The notes under the pieces were generated by a model, which had not been told where the DNA came from, made no database searches, and saw only the letters and a list, made by a program, of their open reading frames with translations. 53,204 nucleotides of DNA from Sutterella parvirubra YIT 11816 (GTDB lineage Bacteria > Pseudomonadota > Gammaproteobacteria > Burkholderiales > Burkholderiaceae_F), in contig NZ_JH604836.1 of the NCBI RefSeq assembly GCF_000250875.1, positions 1-53,204 of the forward strand, given 5' to 3'. A program made the position numbers and the translations under genes. Shown here piece by piece: positions 20,523 through 31,637 of this stretch (position 1 is its first letter; every line of letters starts with the position of its first letter).

Positions 20523-20816
20523 CTATTGATGGTTGTTGTGTTGAGGGTGATCGGCGTCACGGCCTGAAGACCGTCCGCCGAACCATTGAAATCTTTCGGG
20601 CACCGGGTCCAACCCGCAGCCGCCCAGCGGATGACACCGCAGGATGCGCTTGAGGCCGAGCCAACCGCCGCGGACCGCGCCGAAGCGCTCGATCGCCTCC
20701 ATCGCGTATGCGGAGCACGTCGGCACGTACCGGCATTCGCGTCCCACCCAGGGCGAGAGCGTCAGCTGGTAGAGCCGGATCGCACCCAAGAAGAGCGCCG
20801 CCAGAGGTGTGCGCAT
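20523..20816 (-). CDS. yidD: Membrane protein insertion efficiency factor YidD
   Basis: 97 residues from the ATG at 20816; a GTG one codon earlier (20819) would overlap the rnpA stop as GTGA and is equally possible. Seen: an N-terminal amphipathic helix and the three-cysteine family core, with [18 protein letters not shown] (about 25-42), [17 protein letters not shown]. YidD helps YidC-dependent insertion by an unknown mechanism. It is sandwiched between rnpA and yidC as in nearly all bacteria. Confidence 0.95.
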   Translation of the reverse strand: MRTPLAALFLGAIRLYQLTLSPWVGRECRYVPTCSAYAMEAIERFGAVRGGWLGLKRILRCHPLGGCGLDPVPERFQWFGGRSSGRDADHPQHNNHQ

Positions 20817-21301
20817 CACGATGGTACGTTATCGGCTTCGGCTTTGGGCGCCGCCGCGGGGGTCTTGCGCACCCGGCGGCAGATTTCGCCCATGAGCTTG
20901 TCGGCATCCGCACGGAGCGCGCGCTTGAGCGCACGGACCGCCGTGCGGTCCCCGGCCTGTGCGAGCGGCGTTTTGAGCCGCAGAGACACATCAAGCCCCA
21001 GTCCCCGCTGACCGAGCATGGTCAGGAGAGCCGGAGCTTGCATGCGCGCGGACTCCCGAAGGATCCGCTTGACGAGCGCGCGGTCGACCGCGCGCTTCGC
21101 GTTCTTCTTGCCGACGGTCACGCCGAAGCGGAGCTCACCAGGCGCCTCGGGGCGCCTCATGCACTGCGCGGAGAAGAAGACGGCATCCGAGCGGAACGTG
21201 TGTTCGTTGCGCGTACGGACGACAACCCCGAAGTCCGCCGTCTTGATCAGACGGAGACGTCGGGGGAACGTATGGCGCGTCTTCTTCCCGTCGCCGGACA
21301 C
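20816..21301 (-). CDS. rnpA: Ribonuclease P protein component
   Basis: 161 residues, longer than the usual 115-125 because of an Ala/Pro/Lys-rich tail after about residue 140. RnpA binds the RNase P RNA and helps mature tRNA 5' ends. Seen: [16 protein letters not shown] near the start, the central [21 protein letters not shown], in which the usual RNR signature is written [12 protein letters not shown]. It lies 24 bases after rpmH, and its stop overlaps the yidD start. Confidence 0.95.
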   Translation of the reverse strand: MSGDGKKTRHTFPRRLRLIKTADFGVVVRTRNEHTFRSDAVFFSAQCMRRPEAPGELRFGVTVGKKNAKRAVDRALVKRILRESARMQAPALLTMLGQRGLGLDVSLRLKTPLAQAGDRTAVRALKRALRADADKLMGEICRRVRKTPAAAPKAEADNVPS

Positions 21302-21325
21302 GAGGGGTCTCCGGCCTTCGACGGA

Positions 21326-21466
21326 TTAGAGGGCGAGAACGTGACGGCCCTTGGCGCGACGGCGGGCGAGCACGCGGCGGCCGCCCTTGGTGCGGCTGCG
21401 AACCAGGAAGCCGTGCGTACGGGCACGCTTGACCTTGGAAGGCTGGTAGGTACGTTTGGTAGCCAT
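21326..21466 (-). CDS. rpmH: Ribosomal protein bL34
   Basis: 46 residues from the ATG at 21466, which has AAGGA eight bases upstream; a longer in-frame start would add 36 unrelated residues. The sequence [20 protein letters not shown] followed by the basic end [17 protein letters not shown] is the near-invariant bL34 pattern. It is a 50S subunit protein. First gene of the rpmH-rnpA-yidD-yidC operon, the marker of the origin region in most bacteria. Confidence 0.97.
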   Translation of the reverse strand: MATKRTYQPSKVKRARTHGFLVRSRTKGGRRVLARRRAKGRHVLAL

Positions 21467-21684
21467 GATGGATCCTTGCTTGGTAAAAGAGGGCTCATCG
21501 CGCCAGGGGGCACGAATCGAGCGGAAATCAACAAATGCTGTGCGCGGCGGCGCCCTGGCGCTGCCCGGCGGCACGCATGAAATTTTCGTTAGCCCCGCTT
21601 TTCCGCTTCGGTCTCAGCGGACCAAATACGTCCATTCATCTGCGGCACGCGGCCTCGATCAACGAGAACTACGAAAAGTCCGAT

Positions 21685-21714
21685 ATTAGAACCCATCCCG
21701 TCAAGCGTTGTCAA
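21685..21714 (-). promoter_or_regulatory. Sigma-70 promoter for the rpmH operon
   Basis: On the minus strand TTGACA (21709-21714) and TCTAAT (21685-21690) are separated by 18 bases, a strong sigma-70 match. It points at rpmH with a leader of about 210 bases, which is long and may hold further control or a second promoter. Confidence 0.6.
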
Positions 21715-21904
21715 ACGATAGGCCCCACTTTTCGGACATCCCAAGGGTTCGGCGCCGGAAACGCTCTTCCCGGCGGCCTTCCGGCATACCAAATGTCGAA
21801 GATCCGTCGATCAAACCACAAGATGTGGGACGCCTCCGCGGTCAACCCCACCGCGAGTCTGTTGAAACAGGTCGTGCGTACGTGTTCACTCCATTAAAAT
21901 CCTT

Positions 21905-21945
21905 TTATCCACAAGGAATAGTTTTCCATAAGAGGTTGTGGACAA
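21905..21945. promoter_or_regulatory. Two DnaA boxes upstream of dnaA
   Basis: TTATCCACA at 21905-21913 is a perfect consensus box on the plus strand. TTGTCCACA on the minus strand at 21937-21945 differs by one base. They are 23 bases apart in opposite orientation, about 200 bases before the dnaA start. Confidence 0.65.
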
Positions 21946-22124
21946 CCAGTCGCCGCACGGGTCTTCGGACGCGGAACGAAAACCCGGACGGACCGTCTTT
22001 TCAGGCCCCGTCCGCCCGAGGTTCCCGGGCTGCCGGGATGGGGACATGGAGCCCCGCACGATCAATCACTTACCGGCTAAAATAAGGGATTGACCTTTGC
22101 GCCTCCGCTTCTTTTCCGATCCCA

Positions 22125-23501
22125 ATGCATGAATTCTGGACAGCCTGCCTGAACGAGCTCAAGACGCTCATCAAGCACACGCCTGGCATCTACAACACGT
22201 GGTTCGCCCCGCTCGAACCGGTGTCGTGGGATCCCGAGCATGCGAAGCTCGTGCTGGAGGCGCCGCTCCCGAAGCTCTCTTCGGTGAGGAGCAAGTACCT
22301 CGGCACTATCCAGACCGTCGCGACGCTCGTCAACAAGGGCGTGCGCGTGGAGGTCGTGATCAACGCGATCACGGACAAGGACCGTGAGGCGGCCGAAGCG
22401 GACGGCAAGAAAACCTCCTCCGTCACGGACGCGCAGGAGCGCCGCCGCGAAGAGACGGGGCTTCTCCCCGGGCTCACCTTCGAGAACTACGTCAACGGCA
22501 ACGCGAACCAGCTTGCGGTCGCCGCGGCCGAGCACGTCGCGAGCACGGCCGGGTCGCAGTACAACCCGCTCTACATCTACGGCGGCGTCGGTCTCGGGAA
22601 GACCCACCTCATGCAGGCGATCGGGCACCGATACCTCGACCTTCATCCGAAGGCGCGCGTGCGCTGCATCTCGGCGCAGGACTTCATCAACGAATACACG
22701 ACCGCCGTGCGCGAATCCGCGAGCAAGGGCGGTCCTCAGAGCCTGCAGCGCTTCGACGAGCGCTACAGCAACCTCGACCTTCTTCTGATCGACGACGTGC
22801 AGTCGCTTTCCGGGGCGAAGGGCTCGCAGGCGCAGTTCTTCCGCGCCTTTGAGGCGCTCGTTCCGCACAACAAGCAGCTCGTCATCACGTCGGACACGTA
22901 CACCCGCGGCCTGAAGGACATCGAGCCGCGCCTCATCTCCCGGCTCTCGCAGGGTCTTTCCGTCGCGATCGAGCCGCCCGAATTCGAGATGAGGACGGCG
23001 ATTCTTCTCAACAAGGCGAAGTCGATGGGGGTGGAACTTCCGGACGAAGTGGCGGCCTTCATCGCGAAGCGCCTCAAATCGAACGTCCGCGAACTCGAAG
23101 GCGCCCTCCAGCAGGTCGTCGCCTACCAGCAGTTCCAGCCCGCCGCCGACCGCGAGATCACGATCGACGTCGCCAAGCGGGTGCTGCGCGACCAGTTCAC
23201 GGTCTCGAACACGATGATCACGATCGAGACGATTCAGAAGACCGTCGCCGACTACTACAAGATCAAAGTGGCGGACATGCACTCGAAGCGCCGTCCGGCG
23301 AACATCGCGCTCCCGAGACAGATCGCGATGTACCTCGCCAAGGAGCTCACGCAGCACAGCCTTCCCGAGATCGGCGCCAACTTCGGCGGGCGCGACCACA
23401 CGACCGTGATGCACGCCGTGCGCAAGATCTCGCAGGAACGCATGGGCAACGCCGAGCTCAACCATGAGCTCCACGTGCTCGAACAGCTGATCCGCGGCTG
23501 A
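22125..23501 (+). CDS. dnaA: Chromosomal replication initiator DnaA
   Basis: 458 residues. DnaA-ATP binds 9-mer boxes at the origin, melts the unwinding element and loads DnaB. Seen: domain I (1-80, [24 protein letters not shown]), a short variable domain II (about 85-112), and the AAA+ domain with Walker A GGVGLGKT at 153-160 and the Walker B segment [12 protein letters not shown]. Next come SRLSQGL with the sensor region and domain IV, with the box-reading signature [16 protein letters not shown] near 425. No strong ribosome binding site precedes the ATG. dnaN follows after 35 bases. Confidence 0.98.
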   Translation: MHEFWTACLNELKTLIKHTPGIYNTWFAPLEPVSWDPEHAKLVLEAPLPKLSSVRSKYLGTIQTVATLVNKGVRVEVVINAITDKDREAAEADGKKTSSVTDAQERRREETGLLPGLTFENYVNGNANQLAVAAAEHVASTAGSQYNPLYIYGGVGLGKTHLMQAIGHRYLDLHPKARVRCISAQDFINEYTTAVRESASKGGPQSLQRFDERYSNLDLLLIDDVQSLSGAKGSQAQFFRAFEALVPHNKQLVITSDTYTRGLKDIEPRLISRLSQGLSVAIEPPEFEMRTAILLNKAKSMGVELPDEVAAFIAKRLKSNVRELEGALQQVVAYQQFQPAADREITIDVAKRVLRDQFTVSNTMITIETIQKTVADYYKIKVADMHSKRRPANIALPRQIAMYLAKELTQHSLPEIGANFGGRDHTTVMHAVRKISQERMGNAELNHELHVLEQLIRG

Positions 23502-23536
23502 CAACCCATTCAACTCATTCCTAGGAACCGAACGTC

Positions 23537-24658
23537 ATGCAGCTTCTGCGCAGCAACTGCGAAACCATTCAAAAGCCCGTCAAGATCGTCTCGGGCATCG
23601 TCGAACGCAATTCCACCGTGCCGATCGTGAACAACATCATGATCGACGTGAAGGGCACGAACGCCGTCTTCACGACGACCGACCTCGACACGCAGGTCGT
23701 GACGAGCGCGCCGGTGGGCTTTTCGGATGAATCCGAAGGGTGCTTCACGGTCTCCGCGCAGAAGCTGGGCGACATCCTCTCGACGATCAAGGGTTCCGCC
23801 CCGGTGGAGCTGAGCGTCGAGGACGGCGTCGCGATGCTCGCGACAACGAACGGCCAGTTCCAGCTTCAGACGCTCCCCGCGGACGACTTCCCGTCGTTCG
23901 ACGCCGTCGACTGGACGCGCGAAATCAAGATCTCCGCGAAGAAGCTCCGTCGCGTGCTCGCGCTGACGAGCTTCGCGATGGCGAACAAGGACATCCGCTA
24001 CTTCCTGAACGGCGTCCTCATGGTGACCTCGGGCTCGACCGTGCGCTGCGTCGCCACCGACACGCACCGCCTCTCCTTCTGCGAGTGCGAACTGGAGGAA
24101 GGCCAGTTCTTCGAAGAACCCCACGACGCGATCATTCCGCGCAAGACCGTGCGCGAACTCCTCCGCATCCTCCCCGAGGACGACAGCGAAGTGCAGATCC
24201 GTTTCGGCGACATGCAGGTCGAATTCAGCTTCACGGACGTGACGTACCGCTCGAAGCTGGTCGACGGCAAGTTCCCCGACTACGAACGCGTGATGCCGAC
24301 CTTTGAGTCGAACCCGTGCGTCATCCGCATCAACCGCGAAGAACTCATTTCGGCGCTGCGCCGCGCGCAGATCATGACGAACGAGAAGTTCAACGGCGTG
24401 CGCTGGCTTCTCTCCCGCGGCAACCTCCAGATCCAGGGCACGAACAACGAACAGGAAGAAGCGACGCAGGACATCGCGGTCGACTGGACGTGGGACGACC
24501 TCGACATGGGCTTCAACGTGCTCTACCTGATCGACGCGCTCTCGAACCTGAAGAACAACGAGGTGAGCTTTCACTTCGCGCAGACGCCGCGGAGCGTGCT
24601 CCTCACGATGCCCGAGACGACGGACTTCCGCTACGTCGTCATGCCGATGCGCATCTGA
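23537..24658 (+). CDS. dnaN: DNA polymerase III beta subunit (sliding clamp)
   Basis: 373 residues, standard length for the three-domain clamp; two copies close into a ring around DNA and tether polymerase and repair enzymes. Seen: the start MQLLRSNCETIQKPVKIVSG, the mid-protein TDTHRLSFCE, and the conserved C-terminus YVVMPMRI that forms part of the peptide-binding pocket. In the dnaA-dnaN-gyrB order without recF between dnaN and gyrB, as in many betaproteobacteria. Confidence 0.98.
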   Translation: MQLLRSNCETIQKPVKIVSGIVERNSTVPIVNNIMIDVKGTNAVFTTTDLDTQVVTSAPVGFSDESEGCFTVSAQKLGDILSTIKGSAPVELSVEDGVAMLATTNGQFQLQTLPADDFPSFDAVDWTREIKISAKKLRRVLALTSFAMANKDIRYFLNGVLMVTSGSTVRCVATDTHRLSFCECELEEGQFFEEPHDAIIPRKTVRELLRILPEDDSEVQIRFGDMQVEFSFTDVTYRSKLVDGKFPDYERVMPTFESNPCVIRINREELISALRRAQIMTNEKFNGVRWLLSRGNLQIQGTNNEQEEATQDIAVDWTWDDLDMGFNVLYLIDALSNLKNNEVSFHFAQTPRSVLLTMPETTDFRYVVMPMRI

Positions 24659-24689
24659 CCGTCATCCTCGCGAACGAACGAATACCTGA

Positions 24690-27242
<2,553 letters not shown>

Positions 27243-27250
27243 TGAACCCG

Positions 27251-27276
27251 GGACGGGGCCGGAATCGGCCCCGTCC
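27251..27276 (+). terminator. Strong hairpin after gyrB
   Basis: A perfect 11-bp stem GGACGGGGCCG/CGGCCCCGTCC with loop GAAT starts eight bases after the gyrB stop. No T-run follows, so it is either a weak or factor-dependent terminator, or an mRNA-end protecting stem before the downstream 5'-nucleotidase gene. Confidence 0.5.
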
Positions 27277-27314
27277 GCGCCGGCCCTGAAGGTCCGTCGT
27301 AGGAGGACACAACG

Positions 27315-28262
27315 ATGGTCACCCCCAACCCCAACGACCGCCTCGTCGTGGCGGTCTCCTCCCGGGCGCTCTTCGACCTTGAGGAAGAGCACCGTCTCTT
27401 TGAGGAACAGGGCTACGCGGCCTTCCGCGACTATCAGGTCGCGCACAAGGAGGATCCGCTCCCGCCGGGCGTCGCGTTTCCGTTCGTGAAGCGCCTTTTG
27501 GCGCTGAACGACCACTTCGGCGAAGAGAATCCCTTCCAGGTGGTCGTGCTCTCGCGGAATTCTCCCGAGAGCGCGCAGCGCATCTTTCACTCCTGCCGTC
27601 ACTGGAACCTTCCCGTCACCTCCGGCGCCTTCACGTCGGGGCAGTCGACGTTTCCGTTCCTGCGCGCCTTCAACGTCTCGCTCTTTTTGTCGGCGAACCC
27701 GAAGAGCGTGAAGATGGCGATCGAGTCGGGGCTCCCCGGCGGGCTCGTGCTCCCCAACACCGTCGAGGACGTCGACGACCAGGATCCGTCGCTGCGCATC
27801 GCGTTCGACTTCGACGGCGTCATCATCGACGACGAGGCGGAGCGCGAGTACCAGAAGGAAGGCCTTGCGGGCTTTCATCAGTTGGAGAGGAGCAAAGCCG
27901 CGACGCCGCACGAACCGGGGCCCCTGCGCGGCCTCTTCGCGAAGCTCTCCCACTTCCAGCGCCTCGACTACGACCTCCACGGCCGCGACAACCCGTACTT
28001 CCATCCGGCGATCCGCATTTCGATCGTGACCGCACGCGGCTCGCAGAGCGCCGACCGTCTCGTCACCACGCTCAAGACCTTCGGGATGAGCGCAGCGGAA
28101 CTCTTCCTTCTGGACGGCCTCGACAAGACGCCGATTCTGAACGCCATCCGCCCGCACATCTTCTTCGACGACCAGATGCGCCACCTCGAAGATACGAAGT
28201 CCGTCGTGCCGAGCGTGCTCGTGCCCTTCGGAATCCACAACGTGCCCGAGGCCGAAGAATGA
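27315..28262 (+). CDS. 5'-nucleotidase family protein (cytosolic type, NT5C1-like)
   Basis: 315 residues with a perfect AGGAGG before the ATG. The features match the bacterial 5'-nucleotidase family related to animal NT5C1: the N-terminal RLVVAVSSRALFDLEEEHR (about 9-27), FVKRLLALN, GAFTSGQSTFPFLRAFN, and the aspartate motif IAFDFDGVIIDDEAE (162-176) holding the probable nucleophile Asp and partner Asp of the HAD-like fold. It would release phosphate from nucleoside monophosphates such as IMP, GMP or AMP; substrate is not known here. Its stop overlaps the next start (ATGA), so it is coupled to the flavoprotein. Confidence 0.85.
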   Translation: MVTPNPNDRLVVAVSSRALFDLEEEHRLFEEQGYAAFRDYQVAHKEDPLPPGVAFPFVKRLLALNDHFGEENPFQVVVLSRNSPESAQRIFHSCRHWNLPVTSGAFTSGQSTFPFLRAFNVSLFLSANPKSVKMAIESGLPGGLVLPNTVEDVDDQDPSLRIAFDFDGVIIDDEAEREYQKEGLAGFHQLERSKAATPHEPGPLRGLFAKLSHFQRLDYDLHGRDNPYFHPAIRISIVTARGSQSADRLVTTLKTFGMSAAELFLLDGLDKTPILNAIRPHIFFDDQMRHLEDTKSVVPSVLVPFGIHNVPEAEE

Positions 28263-30262
28263 GTTTCGACGCGCTCTTCGCGCCCTCTGCGGTCGGAGGG
28301 CGCACGCTCCCCAACCGCATCGTCGCCGCGCCGAGGTTCCTGAGACTCTCGCCCGAAGCGATGAGGGCGTGGTTTGCGCGGCGCCCCGGCGCCGGGATGT
28401 GCATCGTTCCGGGCGCCGCCCCGCACTTCACGGGGAAGGTCGAGAGCGCCGATCCGGTCCTGGGCGAGGCGTATCTGGAGGATTTCCGCGCCGTCGCCGA
28501 GACGATCCACGCCTCGGGGGCCCGCGCCGTGCTGCAGCTCTCGCACGCGGGGGCGGCCGCCGACCACCCGTTCGCCTTGGCCGCCTCGCCGATGTGGAAC
28601 CCGCAGACGAAGCGCCGGGCCCACCGTGCGCCCGTGCTCGGTCTTCCGGCGATCTTCCACGCGTACGGCAGAAGCGCCTATCTGGCGGTCAAGGAAGCGG
28701 GCTACGACGGCGTCGAGATCGACGGCGGCGGCCTCTCGCTTCCCAACACGTTCTTCTCGGGCGTCATCAACAAGCGCCGCGACGGCTGGGGCCGGGACCG
28801 CACGAGGTTCGGCGTTGAATTGGTCGAGCGCGTGAGGAGCTATCTCGGTCCCACGCCCATCCTCGCCTTCAGGCTCTCCCTCATGGACTTCGATCCGGAG
28901 GGGCCCGCCTGGCACGAAATCCTCACCTACGCCCACGCGCTCGAAACCGCGGGGGTCAACTGCTTTTCCTTCGCCCTGGGGATCCGCCGCGGCGAAATCC
29001 CCGTGCAGAGCGCGATGACGCCGCCGGGGACGTGGATTCCGGTCATGGAGCAGTTCGCGAACGAACTGAAGAGCCCCGTCATCTTCTCGGGGCCGCTCCC
29101 GGCGCCCGAAGACCTTCACGAGCTTCTGGTGCGCCGCCCCGGCGCCCTCGTGGAGGTGGACCGCGAAACGACGGCGGACCCCGCCTGGTGCGCCCACGTG
29201 CGTGCGGACGAGCCCGTGCGGCCCTGCATGCGCTGCGCCGGAGGCTGTCCCGTTCACCGCCCCGACGAAGGTCTCCCTGCGTGTCCCTCGGACCCGGCCG
29301 CATTCATACCGGATTGGGAGAAGCCGCGGGCCTTCGCGTCCGGGAAGGACGTGATCGTGGTGGGAGGCGGCCCCGCCGGGATGAGCGCCGCACGCGCGGC
29401 GAGGCTGAGGGGCGCCCGCGTGCGCCTCATCGAAAAGCGCGCGCAGCTGGGCGGCGGCCTTCTCGCCGCCGCGAAGCTTCCCGGCCAGGAAGGCTGGGCG
29501 AAGCTCGCCCGCGACATGGCCGAAGAATTGGAGCGCCTCGGCGTCGAAGTGACGACGGGCGTTCAGGTCGATGCCGAGTGGATGATCCGCAAGCGCGTCG
29601 ACGCCCACGTGATCCTGGCGGTGGGCGCGCGCCCGGTCATTCCCGACATTCCCGGTATCGACGGCCCCAACGTCCTCACGTACGAGGACCTGATGACGGA
29701 CGGCGTCCCCGTGGGACGCCGCGTCGCCGTGCTGGGCGACACCTATGCCGGACGGGCCGTTTCGGCGATGCTGATCGCCCCGAACGGCAACATTTCACGT
29801 GAAGCGTGGCTGCGCGCCTGGGGAATCGGCTCTCCCGTGCGGCATCCCGGCGGGATGCTGGGGTTCGTTCCTCACATCGAGCTTCCGATGCGAAGCGTCA
29901 CGCTCATCTCGGACCGCCCGGGCGGCGTGGGCGCTCAAATCCTCAACACGCCGCGCGCCTACGAGCTCCAGTGGCTCCGGATGAACGGCGTGCAGACCGT
30001 CGACGACGCGCGCTTCGACTCGATCGATCCCTACGCCATCCGCATCCGCGTGGGTGAGGACTCGAAGGAGCAGCACATCCTCCGCGTCGACCACATCGTC
30101 CTCGCGATGGGGTGCGAACCCAAAAAGGAGCTCGCCAACGCGCTCAGAGCGCTCGCCATACCGTTTGAAGGGGTGGACAGCCAGACCACCCCTCAGAACG
30201 CGTGGCGGGCCTCCTGGGCCCTCAGAAACGGTTTTGAAGCCGCGATGCGTCTCCCCGATTGA
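28259..30262 (+). CDS. FadH-like flavoprotein (OYE barrel fused to FAD/NAD domain)
   Basis: 667 residues, the size and domain order of 2,4-dienoyl-CoA reductase and related oxidoreductases. An Old Yellow Enzyme TIM barrel (1-310) begins LPNRIVAAP. A 4Fe-4S cluster motif follows, with cysteines 323, 326, 330 and 342, then the FAD site VIVVGGGPAGMSAA (about 365-379) and a second nucleotide-binding half. The barrel segment at 150-178 reads YDGVEIDGGGLSLPNTFFSG, so the OYE His-x-x-His/Asn pair is not present. Substrate cannot be called from sequence; an enoate or dienoyl-CoA-type reduction is possible. Coupled to the upstream 5'-nucleotidase. Confidence 0.85.
   Translation: MSFDALFAPSAVGGRTLPNRIVAAPRFLRLSPEAMRAWFARRPGAGMCIVPGAAPHFTGKVESADPVLGEAYLEDFRAVAETIHASGARAVLQLSHAGAAADHPFALAASPMWNPQTKRRAHRAPVLGLPAIFHAYGRSAYLAVKEAGYDGVEIDGGGLSLPNTFFSGVINKRRDGWGRDRTRFGVELVERVRSYLGPTPILAFRLSLMDFDPEGPAWHEILTYAHALETAGVNCFSFALGIRRGEIPVQSAMTPPGTWIPVMEQFANELKSPVIFSGPLPAPEDLHELLVRRPGALVEVDRETTADPAWCAHVRADEPVRPCMRCAGGCPVHRPDEGLPACPSDPAAFIPDWEKPRAFASGKDVIVVGGGPAGMSAARAARLRGARVRLIEKRAQLGGGLLAAAKLPGQEGWAKLARDMAEELERLGVEVTTGVQVDAEWMIRKRVDAHVILAVGARPVIPDIPGIDGPNVLTYEDLMTDGVPVGRRVAVLGDTYAGRAVSAMLIAPNGNISREAWLRAWGIGSPVRHPGGMLGFVPHIELPMRSVTLISDRPGGVGAQILNTPRAYELQWLRMNGVQTVDDARFDSIDPYAIRIRVGEDSKEQHILRVDHIVLAMGCEPKKELANALRALAIPFEGVDSQTTPQNAWRASWALRNGFEAAMRLPD
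29791..29806. promoter_or_regulatory. parS-like palindrome inside the flavoprotein gene
   Basis: CATTTCACGTGAAGCG matches the parS consensus TGTTTCACGTGAAACA at 12 of 16 positions, with the central 11 bases TTTCACGTGAA identical. It lies about 6.3 kb from the dnaN-dnaA end of the window and 17 kb from parB, the expected distance from an origin for a ParB loading site. Coding parS sites are common. I saw no second good copy. Confidence 0.5.
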
Positions 30263-30763
30263 GCGCGGCACCGACCCGTACCCTCGAGCCCCTTGGGATT
30301 AAAAATCCATGTTATCTCATTGATAACCTTGAAAAATCCCAAAAATATCCCAACACAACCCACACGTCATGCACAGGTTCTTCACTTTTTCCGGTGGAGA
30401 ACCTCCTCCTCTTCCTGCGCGTGAAGCGCGGAGCGCCCGGACCCTCGGGGAGCGCTTCTCCCCAGGGCCCCTCCAAGTTGTCCTCTCTATACTTCTTCTT
30501 CCTTTCTTTTAAAAGCAGTTAGTAGAATATAGGCGCGTCGATTTTTGTGGATAGCCCGCTCTTTCCCTTGCGCTTCAGTCGATTAGCCTGTGGACGACCC
30601 TGTTGACAAGTCGTTGTGAACGATGTGAAGAGCTGTGGACGGGTTGTGGATGAATTTCGGGCGAAAATCGCCTTCCCTTGAGTTGCCCACAATTTCATGA
30701 AGGAACAGAAAAGTTATTCACGAACCTTATGCACAGAAACGACAACTTTTTTGTTCATACCAA
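30263..30763. other. DnaA-box-rich, AT-rich gene-free region (candidate replication origin)
   Basis: Visibly AT-rich at 30299-30360, with GATAA and runs of A. Nine DnaA-box-like 9-mers are seen at 30367-30375, 30546-30554, 30589-30597, 30615-30623, 30634-30642, 30645-30653, 30683-30691, 30714-30722 and 30727-30735. TTATGCACA (30727) fits TTATNCACA fully, and 30546 and 30645 differ from TTATCCACA by one base; the rest match 6-7 of 9. I see no gene. A GC hairpin lies at 30447-30464. The density of boxes is higher than in the rpmH-dnaA interval. Confidence 0.5.
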
Positions 30764-31510
30764 ATGACCCCGCGTTTTGACTTCCTCCCTTGGTTTTCAC
30801 CGAGGCTTTCCGTCTCATTGTCGAGAGTGCTCCAAGGGATCGGACACGTCGTGCGCGCGGTGCCGGGCGAGGTCGTCTACCGCTCGCCCGAGCTCTTTTC
30901 CGGGAAGCTCATGTTCGTGAAGCGCGGCTTCATCGTGAAGGCGATGATGTCGCCCCTGCACGAAGATCCCCTGCTCGTGAGTCTCTCGGGTCCGGGCGCG
31001 CTCTGCGGCGCCTACGAGGACCTCTACGTGAAGGACCGGATGCCGCGCCGGCACTGGTGCGCGACCTCCGCGGAGCTTCTCTGCGTGCACTCCGAACTGC
31101 TTCTGCGGATCTGCGACCAGAACCCCGAGTGGCAGAAGGAACTCCGGGGCTACGCCGCCTCCTGCGCCGTCTCCGACCGTCTCGCGATGGTGATCAACCA
31201 AACGGCGGGGTTGGAGGAGAGGAGCGCCGTCTTCGTGCTCCTCGTGGGACTCTCGACCGAAAGCGGCTTTCTCGATTCGATCGACAATCCGGGCGTGGAG
31301 TGGCTCTCGATTCCCGCGCTGCCCTCGCGCACGTCCGCCTCGCACGTCCTCGGCGCTTCGCGCGAACAGTTGGGGGTGGTGCTGCGGCGCTTCCTCGCGG
31401 AGGACGCCATCCGTCTGCGCGCGGGCCGCTGGTGGGTCAAAAAGTCCGCCTTCATGCCCTATTGGGAACGGCTTCGCCCCTTGATCGAATCCTCATCCGT
31501 AGCGCCTTGA
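30764..31510 (+). CDS. Crp/Fnr-like transcriptional regulator
   Basis: 248 residues. A cyclic-nucleotide-type beta-roll is seen at about 30-120 (GEVVYRSPELFSGKLMFVKRG, LVSLSGPGALCGAYEDLY), followed by a long dimer helix and a C-terminal winged helix at about 185-230, with SRTSASHVLGASREQLGVVLRRFL as the recognition region. The FNR-type N-terminal cysteine cluster is absent, so iron-sulfur oxygen sensing is not expected. The residues that bind cAMP in Crp are not obvious, so the ligand is unknown. No good ribosome binding site precedes the ATG. It follows the candidate origin region and reads toward dolP. Confidence 0.8.
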   Translation: MTPRFDFLPWFSPRLSVSLSRVLQGIGHVVRAVPGEVVYRSPELFSGKLMFVKRGFIVKAMMSPLHEDPLLVSLSGPGALCGAYEDLYVKDRMPRRHWCATSAELLCVHSELLLRICDQNPEWQKELRGYAASCAVSDRLAMVINQTAGLEERSAVFVLLVGLSTESGFLDSIDNPGVEWLSIPALPSRTSASHVLGASREQLGVVLRRFLAEDAIRLRAGRWWVKKSAFMPYWERLRPLIESSSVAP

Positions 31511-31637
31511 AACGCTTCGGCGGTACCGGGCGTGCGCGAACCATGCGCGACCCGCGCCGTTTTGGCTACACTGAAAAGCATCACAACCATACCGAGAGAA
31601 GGCACCGGCCCGCTCCAACGGGCCGTGCCCCCAACCG

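Larger units (their letters stand above)
21467..22124. other. rpmH-dnaA intergenic region (658 bases, no gene)
   Basis: Strand orientation of the genes flips here: everything to the left is mostly minus and dnaA onward is plus. I see no convincing gene. It holds the rpmH promoter (21685-21714), a perfect DnaA box at 21905-21913, a second one-mismatch box on the minus strand at 21937-21945, and the dnaA leader. Only two good boxes are present, few for a complete origin, so they may mainly serve dnaA autoregulation. Confidence 0.6.

Noticed and set aside
21535..21897. A 120-codon plus-strand frame in the rpmH-dnaA interval
   Set aside because: No ribosome binding site, no family resemblance, and it overlaps the rpmH promoter.
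30447..30464. GGGGAG/CTCCCC hairpin as a terminator for the flavoprotein gene
   Set aside because: The stem is only six pairs and no T-run follows it.
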